From: Novosphingobium sp. 32-60-15 | GTDB lineage: Bacteria > Pseudomonadota > Alphaproteobacteria > Sphingomonadales > Sphingomonadaceae | DNA: 46,509 bases | Reading direction: 5' to 3' | Assembly: GCF_002280675.1 (NCBI RefSeq) | Contig: NZ_NCEN01000025.1 | Span: forward strand, 1 to 46,509 | Position numbers and translations under genes: made by a program | Notes under the pieces: generated by a model | Told to the model about the DNA's origin: nothing | Databases searched by the model: none | The model's input: only the letters and a program-made list of their open reading frames with translations | In this document: positions 28,213 through 37,165 of the stretch, in pieces | How the letters are laid out: every line of letters starts with the position of its first letter | Position numbering within the stretch: position 1 is the stretch's first letter

Positions 28213-28605
28213 TCAGGGTGTCGGCTTCTTCATATAGGCAATGACCGCAGCGCGTTCATCGGGATTGGGCACGCCCGCAAACGCCATCGACGTACCGGGA
28301 ACCAATGTTGACGGCTTGGTTAGCCACTTGTCCAGCGTGGCTTCATCCCACTTCAGATTGGCCTTCTTCATCGCGGCCGAATACTTGAAGTTTGGCGCGG
28401 CACCTGCCTTGCGGCCAACAACACCTGCCAAATTCGGGCCCATCTTTGCCGCAGCGCTGGGTGTAACCGCATGGCATGCAATGCAGCGCATGAACACTTT
28501 CTTGCCCAGTACCGGATCACCCTTGGGCGGAGCAGCCATTGCCGCACTTGCCAGAGCCGAAGCCGCAAGGCCCACCACAACCAAAGCACTCGTAAACTTT
28601 GCCAT
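28213..28605 (-). CDS. Class I cytochrome c
   Basis: A 130-aa periplasmic electron carrier: signal peptide (to about residue 24, ASAAMA), heme-binding CIACH (Cys41, Cys44, His45) and the sixth ligand Met107 in PGTSMAFAG. The MGPNLAGVVGRKAG stretch is typical of small cytochrome c2/c552-type proteins that shuttle electrons to terminal oxidases. It is monocistronic by its own terminator and a 207-nt gap to pccA. Confidence 0.93.
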   Translation of the reverse strand: MAKFTSALVVVGLAASALASAAMAAPPKGDPVLGKKVFMRCIACHAVTPSAAAKMGPNLAGVVGRKAGAAPNFKYSAAMKKANLKWDEATLDKWLTKPSTLVPGTSMAFAGVPNPDERAAVIAYMKKPTP

Positions 28606-28812
28606 CGACCAACCCTGTCTGTTTCAAACTGCCCGATCCGGCCAGAACCGAACCGGCACCAATATCTGGCAAGTGCGCTTTATCGCGGCTGAACGACATT
28701 AGGCCATACCCGAAATGGGCATTATCCGAAAAAGGGTGGCGCGCCTTGGGTGATTACGCCGGATAATCAGACGTAAAGCGGGGCCAGACTTGTCATCCAA
28801 CCCCGCGTTACC

Positions 28813-30834
28813 TCATTCCATTTCAAGGATGATCGCATCCACCGCAAGGCTGTCACCTGCCTTGGCATTAACCGCTTTCACCTTGCCCGATTTTTCCGCG
28901 CGCAAGATGTTTTCCATCTTCATCGCTTCCACCACGGCCAGCGGCTGCCCCGCCTCTACCGCATCGCCAACGCCCACGTTCAGCGTCACCAGCAGACCCG
29001 GCATCGGGCAGATCAGGAACTTTGAAAGGTCTGGCGGGATCTTTTCGATCATGTGCTGGGTATAAGGCGCAACGTGTGCAGGCAGCACTTGCACCTTGTG
29101 AATGCTCCCACGTGTCGTCAGCTTGAAGCCTGCACGCGTCGGCTCAACCTTCACTGACAACGGCTGGTCATCAATCTCGCAATGCACGATCCGGTCACCC
29201 GGTGTATATTCCAGCGCCAGATCAATGGCTTTGCCATCCACCGTCACTTCGTCTTCGTCCAGCGTCACGGCAAAAGTGCTGTCGCCAATCTTCACCGCCC
29301 ATTCGTATGGCGGATCAAGCTCGTCACCCAGTTGCTGGTCCACGCGGCGCGCGCGGTCGGACCGGGCCGTGGCAAGGAACCCTGCCAGCGCCGCCAGTGT
29401 CTGCTTCAATTCGTCAGACGTTGCCGCGCCGTGGAAACCGTCCGGATATTCCTCGGCGATAAAGCCGGTGGTCAATTCGCCCGAACGGAAACGCGGATGC
29501 TGCATGATGGCGGAAACGAAATCGATGTTGTGGCCAAGGCCTTCGATCTCGAACGCATCAAGCGCCGCAATCTGCTTGTCCGCCGCTTCATCGCGAGTCT
29601 TCCCCCATGTGATCAACTTGGCGATCATCGGGTCATAGAACATCGACACTTCGCCGCCTTCATAGACGCCGTCATCCACGCGCACACCATCCAGCCCGCG
29701 CCGTCCGTTCTCCGCGCCGTCATCCTCCCAACCGGCAACCGGCGGGTTGTAGCGGATCAGGCGGCCGGTCGAAGGCAGGAAGCCGCGATAGGGATCTTCT
29801 GCATAGACGCGGTTCTCAATCGCCCAGCCGTCAATCTTGATGTCATCCTGCGTCATTGCCAGCTTCTCGCCATAGGCAACGCGGATCATCTGTTCGACCA
29901 GATCAACGCCGGTGATCGCTTCGGTAACCGGATGCTCCACCTGCAAACGCGTGTTCATTTCAAGGAAGTAGAAGCTCTCGCCCGTAGGATCAGCGCCCGA
30001 AACGATCAGTTCAACCGTGCCTGCCGAATAATAATCCACCGCCCGCGCCAGCGCGACGCACTGCTCGCCCATCGCCTTGCGCATCTTGGGCGTCACGAAC
30101 GGCGATGGCGCTTCTTCCACCACCTTCTGGTGACGGCGCTGGATCGAGCATTCACGCTCGTTCAGGTACAGGATGTTGCCGTGCTTATCGCCAAGGATCT
30201 GGATTTCGATGTGGCGCGGGTTAAGGATGAACTTCTCGATGAACACGCGGTCATCGCCGAACGAATTCAGCCCCTCACGCTTCACCGCCTCAAAGCCTTC
30301 GCGCACGTCCTGCTCGGTATAGGCAAGGCGCATGCCCTTGCCGCCGCCGCCAGCCGAGGCTTTCATCATCACCGGATAACCGATTTCCGCCGATATACGC
30401 ACCGCATGTTCGGTATCGTCTATCTCGCCGACAAAGCCCGGAACGACATTGACGCCCGCCTTCATCGCCAGCTTCTTGGATTCAATCTTGTCGCCCATCG
30501 CGGCAATCGCACCAACAGGCGGGCCGACAAAGGCGATACCTTCTGCGGCCAGCGCCTCGGCAAAGCTCGTGCGTTCTGAGAGGAAGCCGTAGCCCGGATG
30601 TACCGCATCAGCGCCGGTCTGCTTGCACGCCGCGATAATCTTGTCCGCAATCAAATAGCTTTGGGCAGCAGCCGAAGGCCCGATATGCACCGCTTCATCC
30701 GCCATCTGCACAAAGGGCGCACGCGCATCAGCGTCTGAATAGACAGCGACGGTGGCGATACCCATACGGCGCGCCGTCTTGATCACACGGCAAGCAATTT
30801 CGCCACGGTTGGCAATGAGGATTTTCTTGAACAC
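28813..30834 (-). CDS. pccA: Propionyl-CoA (acetyl-CoA) carboxylase alpha subunit, biotin-containing
   Basis: A 673-aa subunit that carboxylates its biotin with ATP and bicarbonate and carries it to the PccB subunit to make methylmalonyl-CoA from propionyl-CoA. The biotin carboxylase region starts MFKKILIANRGEIACRVI and includes the ATP-grasp glycine loop (KASAGGGGKGMRL) and FLEMNTRLQVEHPVTE. A BT interaction domain follows. The biotinyl domain ends with EAMKMEN (biotin on about Lys639). It starts with GTG overlapping the stop of the small membrane protein gene. Propionyl-CoA specificity is inferred from the nearby pccB, epimerase and mutase. Confidence 0.93.
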   Translation of the reverse strand: MFKKILIANRGEIACRVIKTARRMGIATVAVYSDADARAPFVQMADEAVHIGPSAAAQSYLIADKIIAACKQTGADAVHPGYGFLSERTSFAEALAAEGIAFVGPPVGAIAAMGDKIESKKLAMKAGVNVVPGFVGEIDDTEHAVRISAEIGYPVMMKASAGGGGKGMRLAYTEQDVREGFEAVKREGLNSFGDDRVFIEKFILNPRHIEIQILGDKHGNILYLNERECSIQRRHQKVVEEAPSPFVTPKMRKAMGEQCVALARAVDYYSAGTVELIVSGADPTGESFYFLEMNTRLQVEHPVTEAITGVDLVEQMIRVAYGEKLAMTQDDIKIDGWAIENRVYAEDPYRGFLPSTGRLIRYNPPVAGWEDDGAENGRRGLDGVRVDDGVYEGGEVSMFYDPMIAKLITWGKTRDEAADKQIAALDAFEIEGLGHNIDFVSAIMQHPRFRSGELTTGFIAEEYPDGFHGAATSDELKQTLAALAGFLATARSDRARRVDQQLGDELDPPYEWAVKIGDSTFAVTLDEDEVTVDGKAIDLALEYTPGDRIVHCEIDDQPLSVKVEPTRAGFKLTTRGSIHKVQVLPAHVAPYTQHMIEKIPPDLSKFLICPMPGLLVTLNVGVGDAVEAGQPLAVVEAMKMENILRAEKSGKVKAVNAKAGDSLAVDAIILEME

Positions 30835-31055
30835 TAGCGGCTCCAGCGTCGAATGATCAGAAACAAAAGCGCGATGTAGCCAACGACACTGGCAACAATC
30901 GGCACAGCGATTGGAATGAATGGTTCGGATGAACAGGTGGCTTCAGGCCCCATGCCACAAGCTCCAACAAGCACATCAATAATGATGAGAAACGACGCGC
31001 CCCACCAGCTTATGCTCGCTAAGATAACAAATAGGATTCTGCTGGGAAGACTCAT
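30834..31055 (-). CDS. Small membrane protein (73 aa)
   Basis: A 73-aa protein with two predicted membrane helices (ILFVILASISWWGASFLIIID and PIAVPIVASVVGYIALLFLII), a short Cys-containing loop (GACGMGPEATC) and a basic tail RRWSR. I do not recognise a family. Its stop codon overlaps the pccA GTG start (TAGTG), so it is translationally coupled to pccA. The palindromic repeat unit lies just upstream. Confidence 0.65.
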   Translation of the reverse strand: MSLPSRILFVILASISWWGASFLIIIDVLVGACGMGPEATCSSEPFIPIAVPIVASVVGYIALLFLIIRRWSR

Positions 31056-31075
31056 CCAACTTCCCTTCTTCGCTC

Positions 31076-31172
31076 GTCACCCTGCACTCGTTTCAGGGTC
31101 CATCGTGCCCCGGCCACTGAAGGCGCGTGGGGAGAGATGGATGCTGAAACAAGTTCAGCATGACGAGGTTCT
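31076..31172. repeat. Palindromic repeat pair (REP-like)
   Basis: Two inverted copies face each other: GTCACCCTGCACTCGTTTCA from about 31076, and its partner GATGCTGAAACAAGTTCAGC ending near 31166. Each arm is itself an imperfect palindrome around CTTGT. The same unit recurs at 31211-31239 and 31585-31613. Confidence 0.7.
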
Positions 31173-31210
31173 AGATTCGTGAGAGATGCTTCCGTATTCG
31201 CACCATCTCC

Positions 31211-31239
31211 GTCACCCTGAACTTGTTTCAGGGTCCATC
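31211..31239. repeat. Palindromic repeat, left border of the GIY-YIG unit
   Basis: ACCCTGAA (31213-31220) and TTCAGGGT (31227-31234) are perfect 8-bp arms around CTTGT... in a GTCACC...CCAT context. It is an inverted copy of the repeat at 31585-31613 on the other side of the GIY-YIG gene. Confidence 0.75.
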
Positions 31240-31258
31240 CCTCCGCAAACACGGCGTT

Positions 31259-31594
31259 ATGCGAGACGAGCGGCAGCCTTGCGTCTACATCCTTGCGAGC
31301 CAGCCGCGCGGCACGCTGTACATTGGCGTTACGTCCAACCTTATCGGCAGGCTGTGGCAACACCGCGAAGGGGCGATCCCCGGATTCACCAGCCAATACG
31401 GCGTCCACCGATTGGTCTACTTCGAGCTTTTTGACGAAATGGAACCTGCCATTGCGCGCGAAAAACAGCTCAAGCGTTGGCATCGGGCGTGGAAGATCAA
31501 CCTGATCGAGGGGCCAAACCCCGACTGGCATGATCTTGCGATTGGATTGGGCTTCGCCCCCGTCGCTCCGCGTATTGGGAGAGATAGGCCCTGA
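31259..31594 (+). CDS. GIY-YIG nuclease superfamily protein
   Basis: A 111-aa protein with the GIY-YIG motif written as VYILASQPRGTLYIGVTSNL, the catalytic Arg in LIGRLWQHR, and a Glu-containing helix (AIAREKQLKRWHRAWKINLI). This is the small single-domain form common in alphaproteobacterial genomes and usually annotated as an endonuclease of unknown target. The ATG at 31259 gives the family start. The TGA stop (31592-31594) lies inside the right-hand palindromic repeat, and the last residues (after GFAPVA) are translated repeat-flanking DNA. It is the only plus-strand gene in a 9-kb reverse-strand propionate cluster, so it looks inserted. Confidence 0.85.
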   Translation: MRDERQPCVYILASQPRGTLYIGVTSNLIGRLWQHREGAIPGFTSQYGVHRLVYFELFDEMEPAIAREKQLKRWHRAWKINLIEGPNPDWHDLAIGLGFAPVAPRIGRDRP

Positions 31595-31613
31595 AACAAG
31601 TTCAGGGTGACGG
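31585..31613. repeat. Palindromic repeat, right border of the GIY-YIG unit
   Basis: CCCTGAA...TTCAGGG arms around ACAAG, followed by GTGACGG. It is the inverse of the repeat at 31211-31239 and contains the stop codon of the GIY-YIG gene. Confidence 0.75.
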
Positions 31614-31635
31614 GGTTTGGTGGCGAACATGGCCC

Positions 31636-33762
31636 TTACGCATCCACCGGCGGCATATTGTGCCCCAGAAGCCGCAGCATATCCGCCGCCGCCTCCACCA
31701 CGTTGGTGCCCGGGCCGTAAATGCCCTGCACACCTGCTTCGCGCAGGAAATCATAGTCTTGCGGCGGGATCACACCGCCCGCGACAACTTTGATGTCCGA
31801 GCGACCGGCCGCGCGCAGGTGGCCGATCAGTTCGGGGATAAGCGTCTTGTGCCCTGCAGCCAGCGACGATGCTCCCACTGCATCAACGTCGTTCTCGACG
31901 GCCAGCTTGGCAGCCTCTTCGGGCGTCTGGAACAACGGTCCGCTGGTCACATCAAAACCTATGTCGGAAAAGGCTGATGCGATCACATTTGCGCCGCGAT
32001 CATGGCCGTCCTGGCCCATCTTGGCGACCAGCATGCGCGGTGTGCGACCAAGGCGGCGCGACACGGCTTCAACGCCATCAACCACCTGCTGATAGCGCGC
32101 ATCGCCTGCATAGGCCGCGCCGTACACGCCCTTGACCGGCGTCGGGAACGTGCCATGGCGACCGAACACGACTTCCATCGCATCCGAAATCTCGCCCAGT
32201 GTTGCGCGGTGGCGCGCAGCCTCGACGGCCAGTTCGAGCAGGTTGCCACCGGTCTTCGCGCCTTCGGTCAGTGCATTCAGCGCAGCGCGGCACTTGGTCT
32301 CGTCGCGGTTCTCGCGCACCCATTTCAGACGGGCGATCTGCCCTTGGCGGACCTTGTCGTTATCGATGTCGAGCGTTTCGAGCAGGTCTTCGGTGGCGAG
32401 GCGGTACTTGTTGACGCCCACGATCACGTCTTCAGCGCGGTCCACGCGTGCCTGCCGTCCGGCTGCTGCTTCCTCGATCATCGCCTTGGGCCAGCCCGCC
32501 GCCACGGCCTTGGCCATGCCGCCTTCGCTTTCAACGCGCTCGATGATCTCCCACGCCTTGTCGACCAGTTCCTGCGTCAGGCTTTCGATGTAGTACGACC
32601 CGCCCAGCGGATCGACCACGTTGCACATGCCCGTCTCTTCCTGGATCACGATCTGCGTGTTGCGCGCGATGCGCGCGGAAAAGTCGGTTGGCAGCGCGAT
32701 AGCTTCGTCCAGCGCGTTGGTGTGCAGCGATTGCGTTCCGCCCAGCATCGCGGCCATCGCCTCGATCGTGGTGCGGATCACGTTGTTGTAAGGGTCCTGC
32801 TCCTGCAAGCTGACGCCCGAGGTCTGGCAGTGCGTGCGCAGCATCTTCGAACGCTCGTCCTGCGCGCCCAGCTTTGTCATCACGCGGTGCCACAACACGC
32901 GCGCCGCGCGCAGCTTGGCCACTTCCATGAAGAAGTTCATGCCGATGGCAAAGAAGAACGACAGGCGGCCCGCAAACTTGTCGATATCAAGGCCGCTCGC
33001 CACGCCGTACTTCACATATTCCATGCCATCGGCGATGGTGAATGCCAGTTCCTGAACCTGCGTCGCGCCCGCTTCCTGCATGTGATAGCCGGAAATCGAG
33101 ATCGAGTTGAACTTGGGCATCTCGCGGCTGGTGTAACCGAAGATGTCCGAGATGATCCGCATCGAGGGTTCAGGCGGATAGATATAGGTATTGCGGACCA
33201 TGAACTCCTTGAGGATGTCGTTCTGGATGGTCCCGTCGAGCAACTTGCGATCAACGCCCTGCTCTTCGCCTGCCACGATGAAGAACGCCAGGATCGGGAT
33301 CACCGCGCCGTTCATGGTCATCGACACCGACATCTGATCGAGCGGAATACCGTCGAACAGGATCTTCATGTCCTCGACGGAATCGATGGCCACTCCCGCC
33401 TTGCCAACATCGCCCACCACGCGCGGATGGTCGGAATCATAGCCGCGATGCGTCGCCAGATCGAAGGCCACCGACAGCCCCTTCTGGCCCGCTGCCAGAT
33501 TGCGGCGATAGAACGCGTTCGATTCCTCGGCAGTCGAAAAGCCCGCATACTGGCGCACTGTCCACGGACGCCCGGCATACATCGAAGCGCGCACGCCCCG
33601 CGTGAACGGCGCAAAACCGGGCAGGCCGGGATCGACGGTCACGTCTTCCGCTGTATAGAGCGGCTTGACCGTGATGCCTTCCGGCGTCTGCCAGTTCAAA
33701 TCCTTGCCTTTGACTTCCTTTGCCGCAGCCGCTTGCCAGTCTGCCAGTGTCTTGTCGGTCAT
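31636..33762 (-). CDS. scpA: Methylmalonyl-CoA mutase
   Basis: A 708-aa coenzyme B12 enzyme that rearranges (R)-methylmalonyl-CoA to succinyl-CoA. The N-terminal TIM-barrel contains [20 protein letters not shown] and the substrate-binding region ([20 protein letters not shown]). The C-terminal B12 domain has the DxHxxG motif in [13 protein letters not shown] (lower axial His at about 587). The length matches the single-chain (alpha-type) mutase. It follows the epimerase gene by 110 nt containing a palindromic repeat. The mobile-looking GIY-YIG unit lies between it and pccA. Confidence 0.96.
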   Translation of the reverse strand: MTDKTLADWQAAAAKEVKGKDLNWQTPEGITVKPLYTAEDVTVDPGLPGFAPFTRGVRASMYAGRPWTVRQYAGFSTAEESNAFYRRNLAAGQKGLSVAFDLATHRGYDSDHPRVVGDVGKAGVAIDSVEDMKILFDGIPLDQMSVSMTMNGAVIPILAFFIVAGEEQGVDRKLLDGTIQNDILKEFMVRNTYIYPPEPSMRIISDIFGYTSREMPKFNSISISGYHMQEAGATQVQELAFTIADGMEYVKYGVASGLDIDKFAGRLSFFFAIGMNFFMEVAKLRAARVLWHRVMTKLGAQDERSKMLRTHCQTSGVSLQEQDPYNNVIRTTIEAMAAMLGGTQSLHTNALDEAIALPTDFSARIARNTQIVIQEETGMCNVVDPLGGSYYIESLTQELVDKAWEIIERVESEGGMAKAVAAGWPKAMIEEAAAGRQARVDRAEDVIVGVNKYRLATEDLLETLDIDNDKVRQGQIARLKWVRENRDETKCRAALNALTEGAKTGGNLLELAVEAARHRATLGEISDAMEVVFGRHGTFPTPVKGVYGAAYAGDARYQQVVDGVEAVSRRLGRTPRMLVAKMGQDGHDRGANVIASAFSDIGFDVTSGPLFQTPEEAAKLAVENDVDAVGASSLAAGHKTLIPELIGHLRAAGRSDIKVVAGGVIPPQDYDFLREAGVQGIYGPGTNVVEAAADMLRLLGHNMPPVDA

Positions 33763-33779
33763 CGTTCTATCCTTAAATC

Positions 33780-33864
33780 GTCACCCCGGACTTGATCCAG
33801 GGTCCCGCTTTTTCGTCCACCGCCGCCAGAGAATAGCGGGACCCCGGGTCAAGCCCGGGGTGAC
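33780..33864. repeat. Palindromic repeat pair between epimerase and mutase genes
   Basis: GTCACCCCGGACTTGATCCA at the left end is matched in inverse by GGTCAAGCCCGGGGTGAC at the right end, with GTCCCGC/GCGGGAC inside. It is the same style as the repeats at 31.1-31.6 kb with a different core. It would form a long hairpin in the mce-scpA transcript. Confidence 0.75.
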
Positions 33865-33872
33865 GGAGCATT

Positions 33873-34313
33873 TCAATGATGCCCGCCTGCAGGCACTTCC
33901 ATGATTTCCGTCAGTTGCCCGCCCATGTCCTTGGGGTGGACAAAGAAAATCAGCGTCCCGTGTGCACCAATCCGTGGCTCGCCCAGCACGCGCTTGCCTT
34001 GGGCTTCGAACCACGCCTTGGCCGCATGGATATCAGGCACTTCATAGCAAAGGTGGTGCTGCCCGCCCAAAGGATTGGCCGCAATCCACTTGCCCACCGC
34101 ACTATCGGGGCTGGTCGGCTCGATCAGTTCGATCTGCGTTCCGGCAGTGCCGTTTTCACCCGGCGTGTTGACAAAGCACACGCGTACTTGCTGGCTTTCC
34201 AGCACGAACGGTTCGGTAATATCGCTCGCGCCCATCACGTCCCTGTAGAACGAGATGGAAGCGTCAATATCAGGCGTTGCGACGCCGACGTGGTTCAAAC
34301 GGCCCAACTTCAT
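33873..34313 (-). CDS. mce: Methylmalonyl-CoA epimerase
   Basis: A 146-aa VOC-fold enzyme that interconverts the (S)- and (R)-forms of methylmalonyl-CoA, linking carboxylase and mutase. Motifs are LNHVGVATPDIDASISFYRD (metal His), QIELIEPTSPDSAVGKWI, GGQHHLCYEV and FVHPKDMGGQLTEIME with the metal-binding Glu. The ATG at 34313 (MKLGRLNHVG) is one base after the thiolase stop; the longer frame has no homology. Confidence 0.95.
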   Translation of the reverse strand: MKLGRLNHVGVATPDIDASISFYRDVMGASDITEPFVLESQQVRVCFVNTPGENGTAGTQIELIEPTSPDSAVGKWIAANPLGGQHHLCYEVPDIHAAKAWFEAQGKRVLGEPRIGAHGTLIFFVHPKDMGGQLTEIMEVPAGGHH

Positions 34314-34314
34314 G

Positions 34315-35493
34315 TCAGACCCTTTCAACGACCATGGCAATGCCTTGACCGCCGCCGATGCACATTGTGATCAAGCCATACTTGCCGCCGGTGCGTTGCA
34401 GTTCATAAATCGTCTTGATCGTCAGAATTGCGCCGGTGCCACCGATGGGATGTCCCAGCGAAATGCCCGAACCGTTGGGGTTCGTCTTGACCGGATCAAA
34501 ACCCAGTTCCTTGGCAACGCCACAAGCCTGCGCGGCAAATGCCTCGTTCGCTTCGATCACGTCCATCTGGTCAAGCGTCAGGCCTGCGCGCTCAAGCGCG
34601 ATTGGCACGGCCTTCACCGGTCCCAACCCCATCAATTCCGGCTCCAACCCGGCGTGGCCCCAGCCAAGGATCTTTGCCATCGGCTTCAGGCCGAGTTCGG
34701 CAACCGCCGCGCCACTGGCCAACACGACAGCGCCTGCACCATCGTTCAGGCCGGAAGCGTTGCCCGCAGTGACCGTGCCGTCCTTCTTGAAGACCGGCTT
34801 GAGCGCTGACATCGCTTCAAGATTGGAATCGGCGCGAACGTGCTCGTCCGTGTCGAACACAACCGTGCCCTTGCGCGTCTTGATTTCAACCGGAACAATC
34901 TGCTCCTTGAAGTAACCGTTGGCGATTGCGGCGGCGGCGCGGGTCTGGCTCAACACCGCCAGCGCATCCTGCTCCTCGCGCGAGATTGCGCAGCGCTCGG
35001 CCACGTTTTCTGCGGTGATACCCATGTGGAAGCCTTCGAACGGATCATGCAATGCACCCAGCATCGCATCTTCGAACACGAGGTTCCCCATCTTCACGCC
35101 GCTGCGCCCTGCGCTGGTCATGTGCGGAGCATTCGACATGGATTCCGCACCGGCACCAATGGCAATGTTGTATTCGCCCAATGCAATGCCCTGCGCAGCC
35201 GAAACAATTGCCTGCAGGCCCGAACCGCAAAGGCGGTTGACGTTCATTGCAGGCGCGCTGATCGGGATGCCCGCGTTTACCGCAGCAACGCGGCTGACAT
35301 AAGCGTCCTTGGGCTGTGTCGCTACGACCGTACCGACGACCACGTTCTGGACCTTGTCCGCCGAAATACCGGCGCGCTCGATCGCGGCCTTCATCACAAT
35401 AGTGCCAAGTTCGGCCGGTCGGAGCGAGGCAAGGCCACCACCAAACGAACCGATGGCCGTACGGGCACCCGAGACGATGTAGATGTCGTTCAT
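34315..35493 (-). CDS. Acetyl-CoA C-acyltransferase (beta-ketothiolase)
   Basis: A 392-aa biosynthetic/degradative thiolase. The nucleophilic Cys89 lies in NRLCGSGLQAI, the catalytic His348 in GHPIGGTGA and Cys378 in CIGGGQG. It cleaves or forms 3-ketoacyl-CoA. In this setting it could release propionyl-CoA and acetyl-CoA from 3-ketovaleryl-CoA or 2-methylacetoacetyl-CoA, feeding the carboxylase; that specificity is inferred from context only. It sits 26 nt after pccB and 1 nt before mce, so it belongs to the same operon. Confidence 0.93.
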   Translation of the reverse strand: MNDIYIVSGARTAIGSFGGGLASLRPAELGTIVMKAAIERAGISADKVQNVVVGTVVATQPKDAYVSRVAAVNAGIPISAPAMNVNRLCGSGLQAIVSAAQGIALGEYNIAIGAGAESMSNAPHMTSAGRSGVKMGNLVFEDAMLGALHDPFEGFHMGITAENVAERCAISREEQDALAVLSQTRAAAAIANGYFKEQIVPVEIKTRKGTVVFDTDEHVRADSNLEAMSALKPVFKKDGTVTAGNASGLNDGAGAVVLASGAAVAELGLKPMAKILGWGHAGLEPELMGLGPVKAVPIALERAGLTLDQMDVIEANEAFAAQACGVAKELGFDPVKTNPNGSGISLGHPIGGTGAILTIKTIYELQRTGGKYGLITMCIGGGQGIAMVVERV

Positions 35494-35519
35494 ATCAAAC
35501 TTCCCAAATTTTCAGCGCG

Positions 35520-37046
35520 TCACAGTGGAATGTTGTCGTGCTTCTTCCACGGATTTTCGAGGCTCTTGTTCTTGAGTTTGCGCAGGCCCAGCGCCACGCG
35601 GCGGCGGGTGGAATGCGGGTGGATCACTTCGTCGACAAAGCCCTTGCTGGCCGCCACGAACGGGTTGGCAAAACGGTCTTCGTATTCTTTAGTCTTCTCG
35701 GCGATTTCTTCAGCAGAAAGTCCGCGGAAGATAATCTCGACCGCGCCCTTGGCACCCATCACCGCGATTTCGGCAGTGGGCCAAGCGTAATTAAGATCAC
35801 CGCGAAGGTGCTTTGAAGCCATCACATCATACGCGCCACCATAGGCCTTGCGGGTAATGACGGTGATCTTGGGCACGGTTGCCTCGGCATAGGCAAACAA
35901 CAGCTTGGCGCCGTGCTTGATGATGCCGTTGTGTTCCTGCGCAGTGCCCGGAAGGAAGCCCGGAACGTCGACGAAGGTCAAGATCGGGATATTGAACGCA
36001 TCGCAGAACCGCACGAACCGCGCGGCCTTCTTGGATGAATTGATATCCAGCACGCCTGCCAGCACCATCGGCTGGTTGGCGACGATGCCTACAGTGCGAC
36101 CTTCGATCCGGCCAAACCCGACAATGATGTTCCCGGCGTGCTTGGGCTGCACTTCAAAGAACTCACCCTCATCCACCGTCTTGGCGATCACTTCGTGCAT
36201 ATCGTAGGGCTGTGCCGCCGATGCCGGAACGATGGTGTCAAGGCTGTGCTCGGCACGGTCATAAGGATCGGACGTTGGCCGTTCAGGCACATCATGACGG
36301 TTCGACAGCGGCAGGTAATCGAAGAAATCGCGCGCCGCCAGCAGCGCCTCAATGTCGTTTTCCAGCGCCAGATCGGCCACCGAAGTCTTGGTCGTATGCG
36401 TAACCGCGCCGCCCAGTTCTTCCTGTGTCACAATCTCGTTCGTCACCGTCTTGACCACGTCGGGTCCGGTGACAAACATGTAAGAACTGTCCTTCACCAT
36501 AAAGATGAAGTCGGTCATGGCAGGCGAATAGACAGCACCGCCGGCACAAGGCCCCATGATCAGCGAAAGCTGCGGCACCACGCCCGATGCCAGCACATTG
36601 CGCTGGAACACTTCGGCATAACCACCCAGTGAAGCCACGCCTTCCTGAATGCGCGCACCGCCAGAGTCATTAAGGCCGATGACCGGAGCGCCAACTTTCA
36701 GCGCCATGTCCATGACCTTGCAGATTTTCTGCGCATGACGTTCGGACAGCGATCCGCCAAACACGGTAAAGTCCTGGCTGAACACATAGACCAGACGGCC
36801 ATTGATCGTGCCCGATCCGGTCACCACGCCATCGCCCGGAATGACCGTGTCCGGCATGCCGAAATCGACACAATTGTGCTCGACGTACATATCAACTTCT
36901 TCGAAGCTGCCTTCGTCCAGCAGAACCTTCAAACGCTCGCGCGCAGTCAGCTTCCCCTTGGCGTGCTGCGCATCAATGCGCTTTTGCCCGCCACCCATGC
37001 GCGCCGCCTGACGCCGCTTTTCCATTTCTGCAATATTGGCAGACAT
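35520..37046 (-). CDS. pccB: Propionyl-CoA carboxylase beta subunit
   Basis: A 508-aa carboxyltransferase that moves CO2 from biotin on PccA to propionyl-CoA. The crotonase-fold halves show [20 protein letters not shown] (first oxyanion site) and the C-terminal [18 protein letters not shown] (second). Family marks also include [26 protein letters not shown]. It is the first gene of the reverse-strand propionate operon. It is divergent from the ScfR regulator with TTTGCAAA-like sites 75-105 nt upstream of its start. Confidence 0.95.
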   Translation of the reverse strand: MSANIAEMEKRRQAARMGGGQKRIDAQHAKGKLTARERLKVLLDEGSFEEVDMYVEHNCVDFGMPDTVIPGDGVVTGSGTINGRLVYVFSQDFTVFGGSLSERHAQKICKVMDMALKVGAPVIGLNDSGGARIQEGVASLGGYAEVFQRNVLASGVVPQLSLIMGPCAGGAVYSPAMTDFIFMVKDSSYMFVTGPDVVKTVTNEIVTQEELGGAVTHTTKTSVADLALENDIEALLAARDFFDYLPLSNRHDVPERPTSDPYDRAEHSLDTIVPASAAQPYDMHEVIAKTVDEGEFFEVQPKHAGNIIVGFGRIEGRTVGIVANQPMVLAGVLDINSSKKAARFVRFCDAFNIPILTFVDVPGFLPGTAQEHNGIIKHGAKLLFAYAEATVPKITVITRKAYGGAYDVMASKHLRGDLNYAWPTAEIAVMGAKGAVEIIFRGLSAEEIAEKTKEYEDRFANPFVAASKGFVDEVIHPHSTRRRVALGLRKLKNKSLENPWKKHDNIPL

Positions 37047-37120
37047 TCCTCAAAACCTCGCATGAATGGCTTCTTCGAAAGCGTCCGATGCGCCAGTCCG
37101 CTTGCCAAGTCCAATGTTAT

Positions 37121-37151
37121 TCTGCAAACTTGCGAATATGAACTTTGCAAA
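37121..37151. promoter_or_regulatory. Candidate ScfR/PccR operator
   Basis: Three 8-mers lie in a row: TCTGCAAA (37121-37128), CTTGCGAA (37129-37136) and a perfect TTTGCAAA (37144-37151). The repeat AACTTGCGAA-TATG-AACTTTGCAA is also visible. From memory, the Rhodobacter sphaeroides PccR binds paired TTTGCAAA sites 4 nt apart. The location between pccB and the regulator fits control of both. Confidence 0.6.
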
Positions 37152-37165
37152 TCGGGCAGTCTGAA

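Noticed and set aside
29182..30579. 465-aa plus-strand ORF opposite pccA
   Set aside because: It is a high-GC shadow of pccA; the sequence is His/Arg-rich and has no family match.
32002..33795. 597-aa plus-strand ORF opposite methylmalonyl-CoA mutase
   Set aside because: It is a shadow ORF; the reverse-strand mutase is unmistakable.
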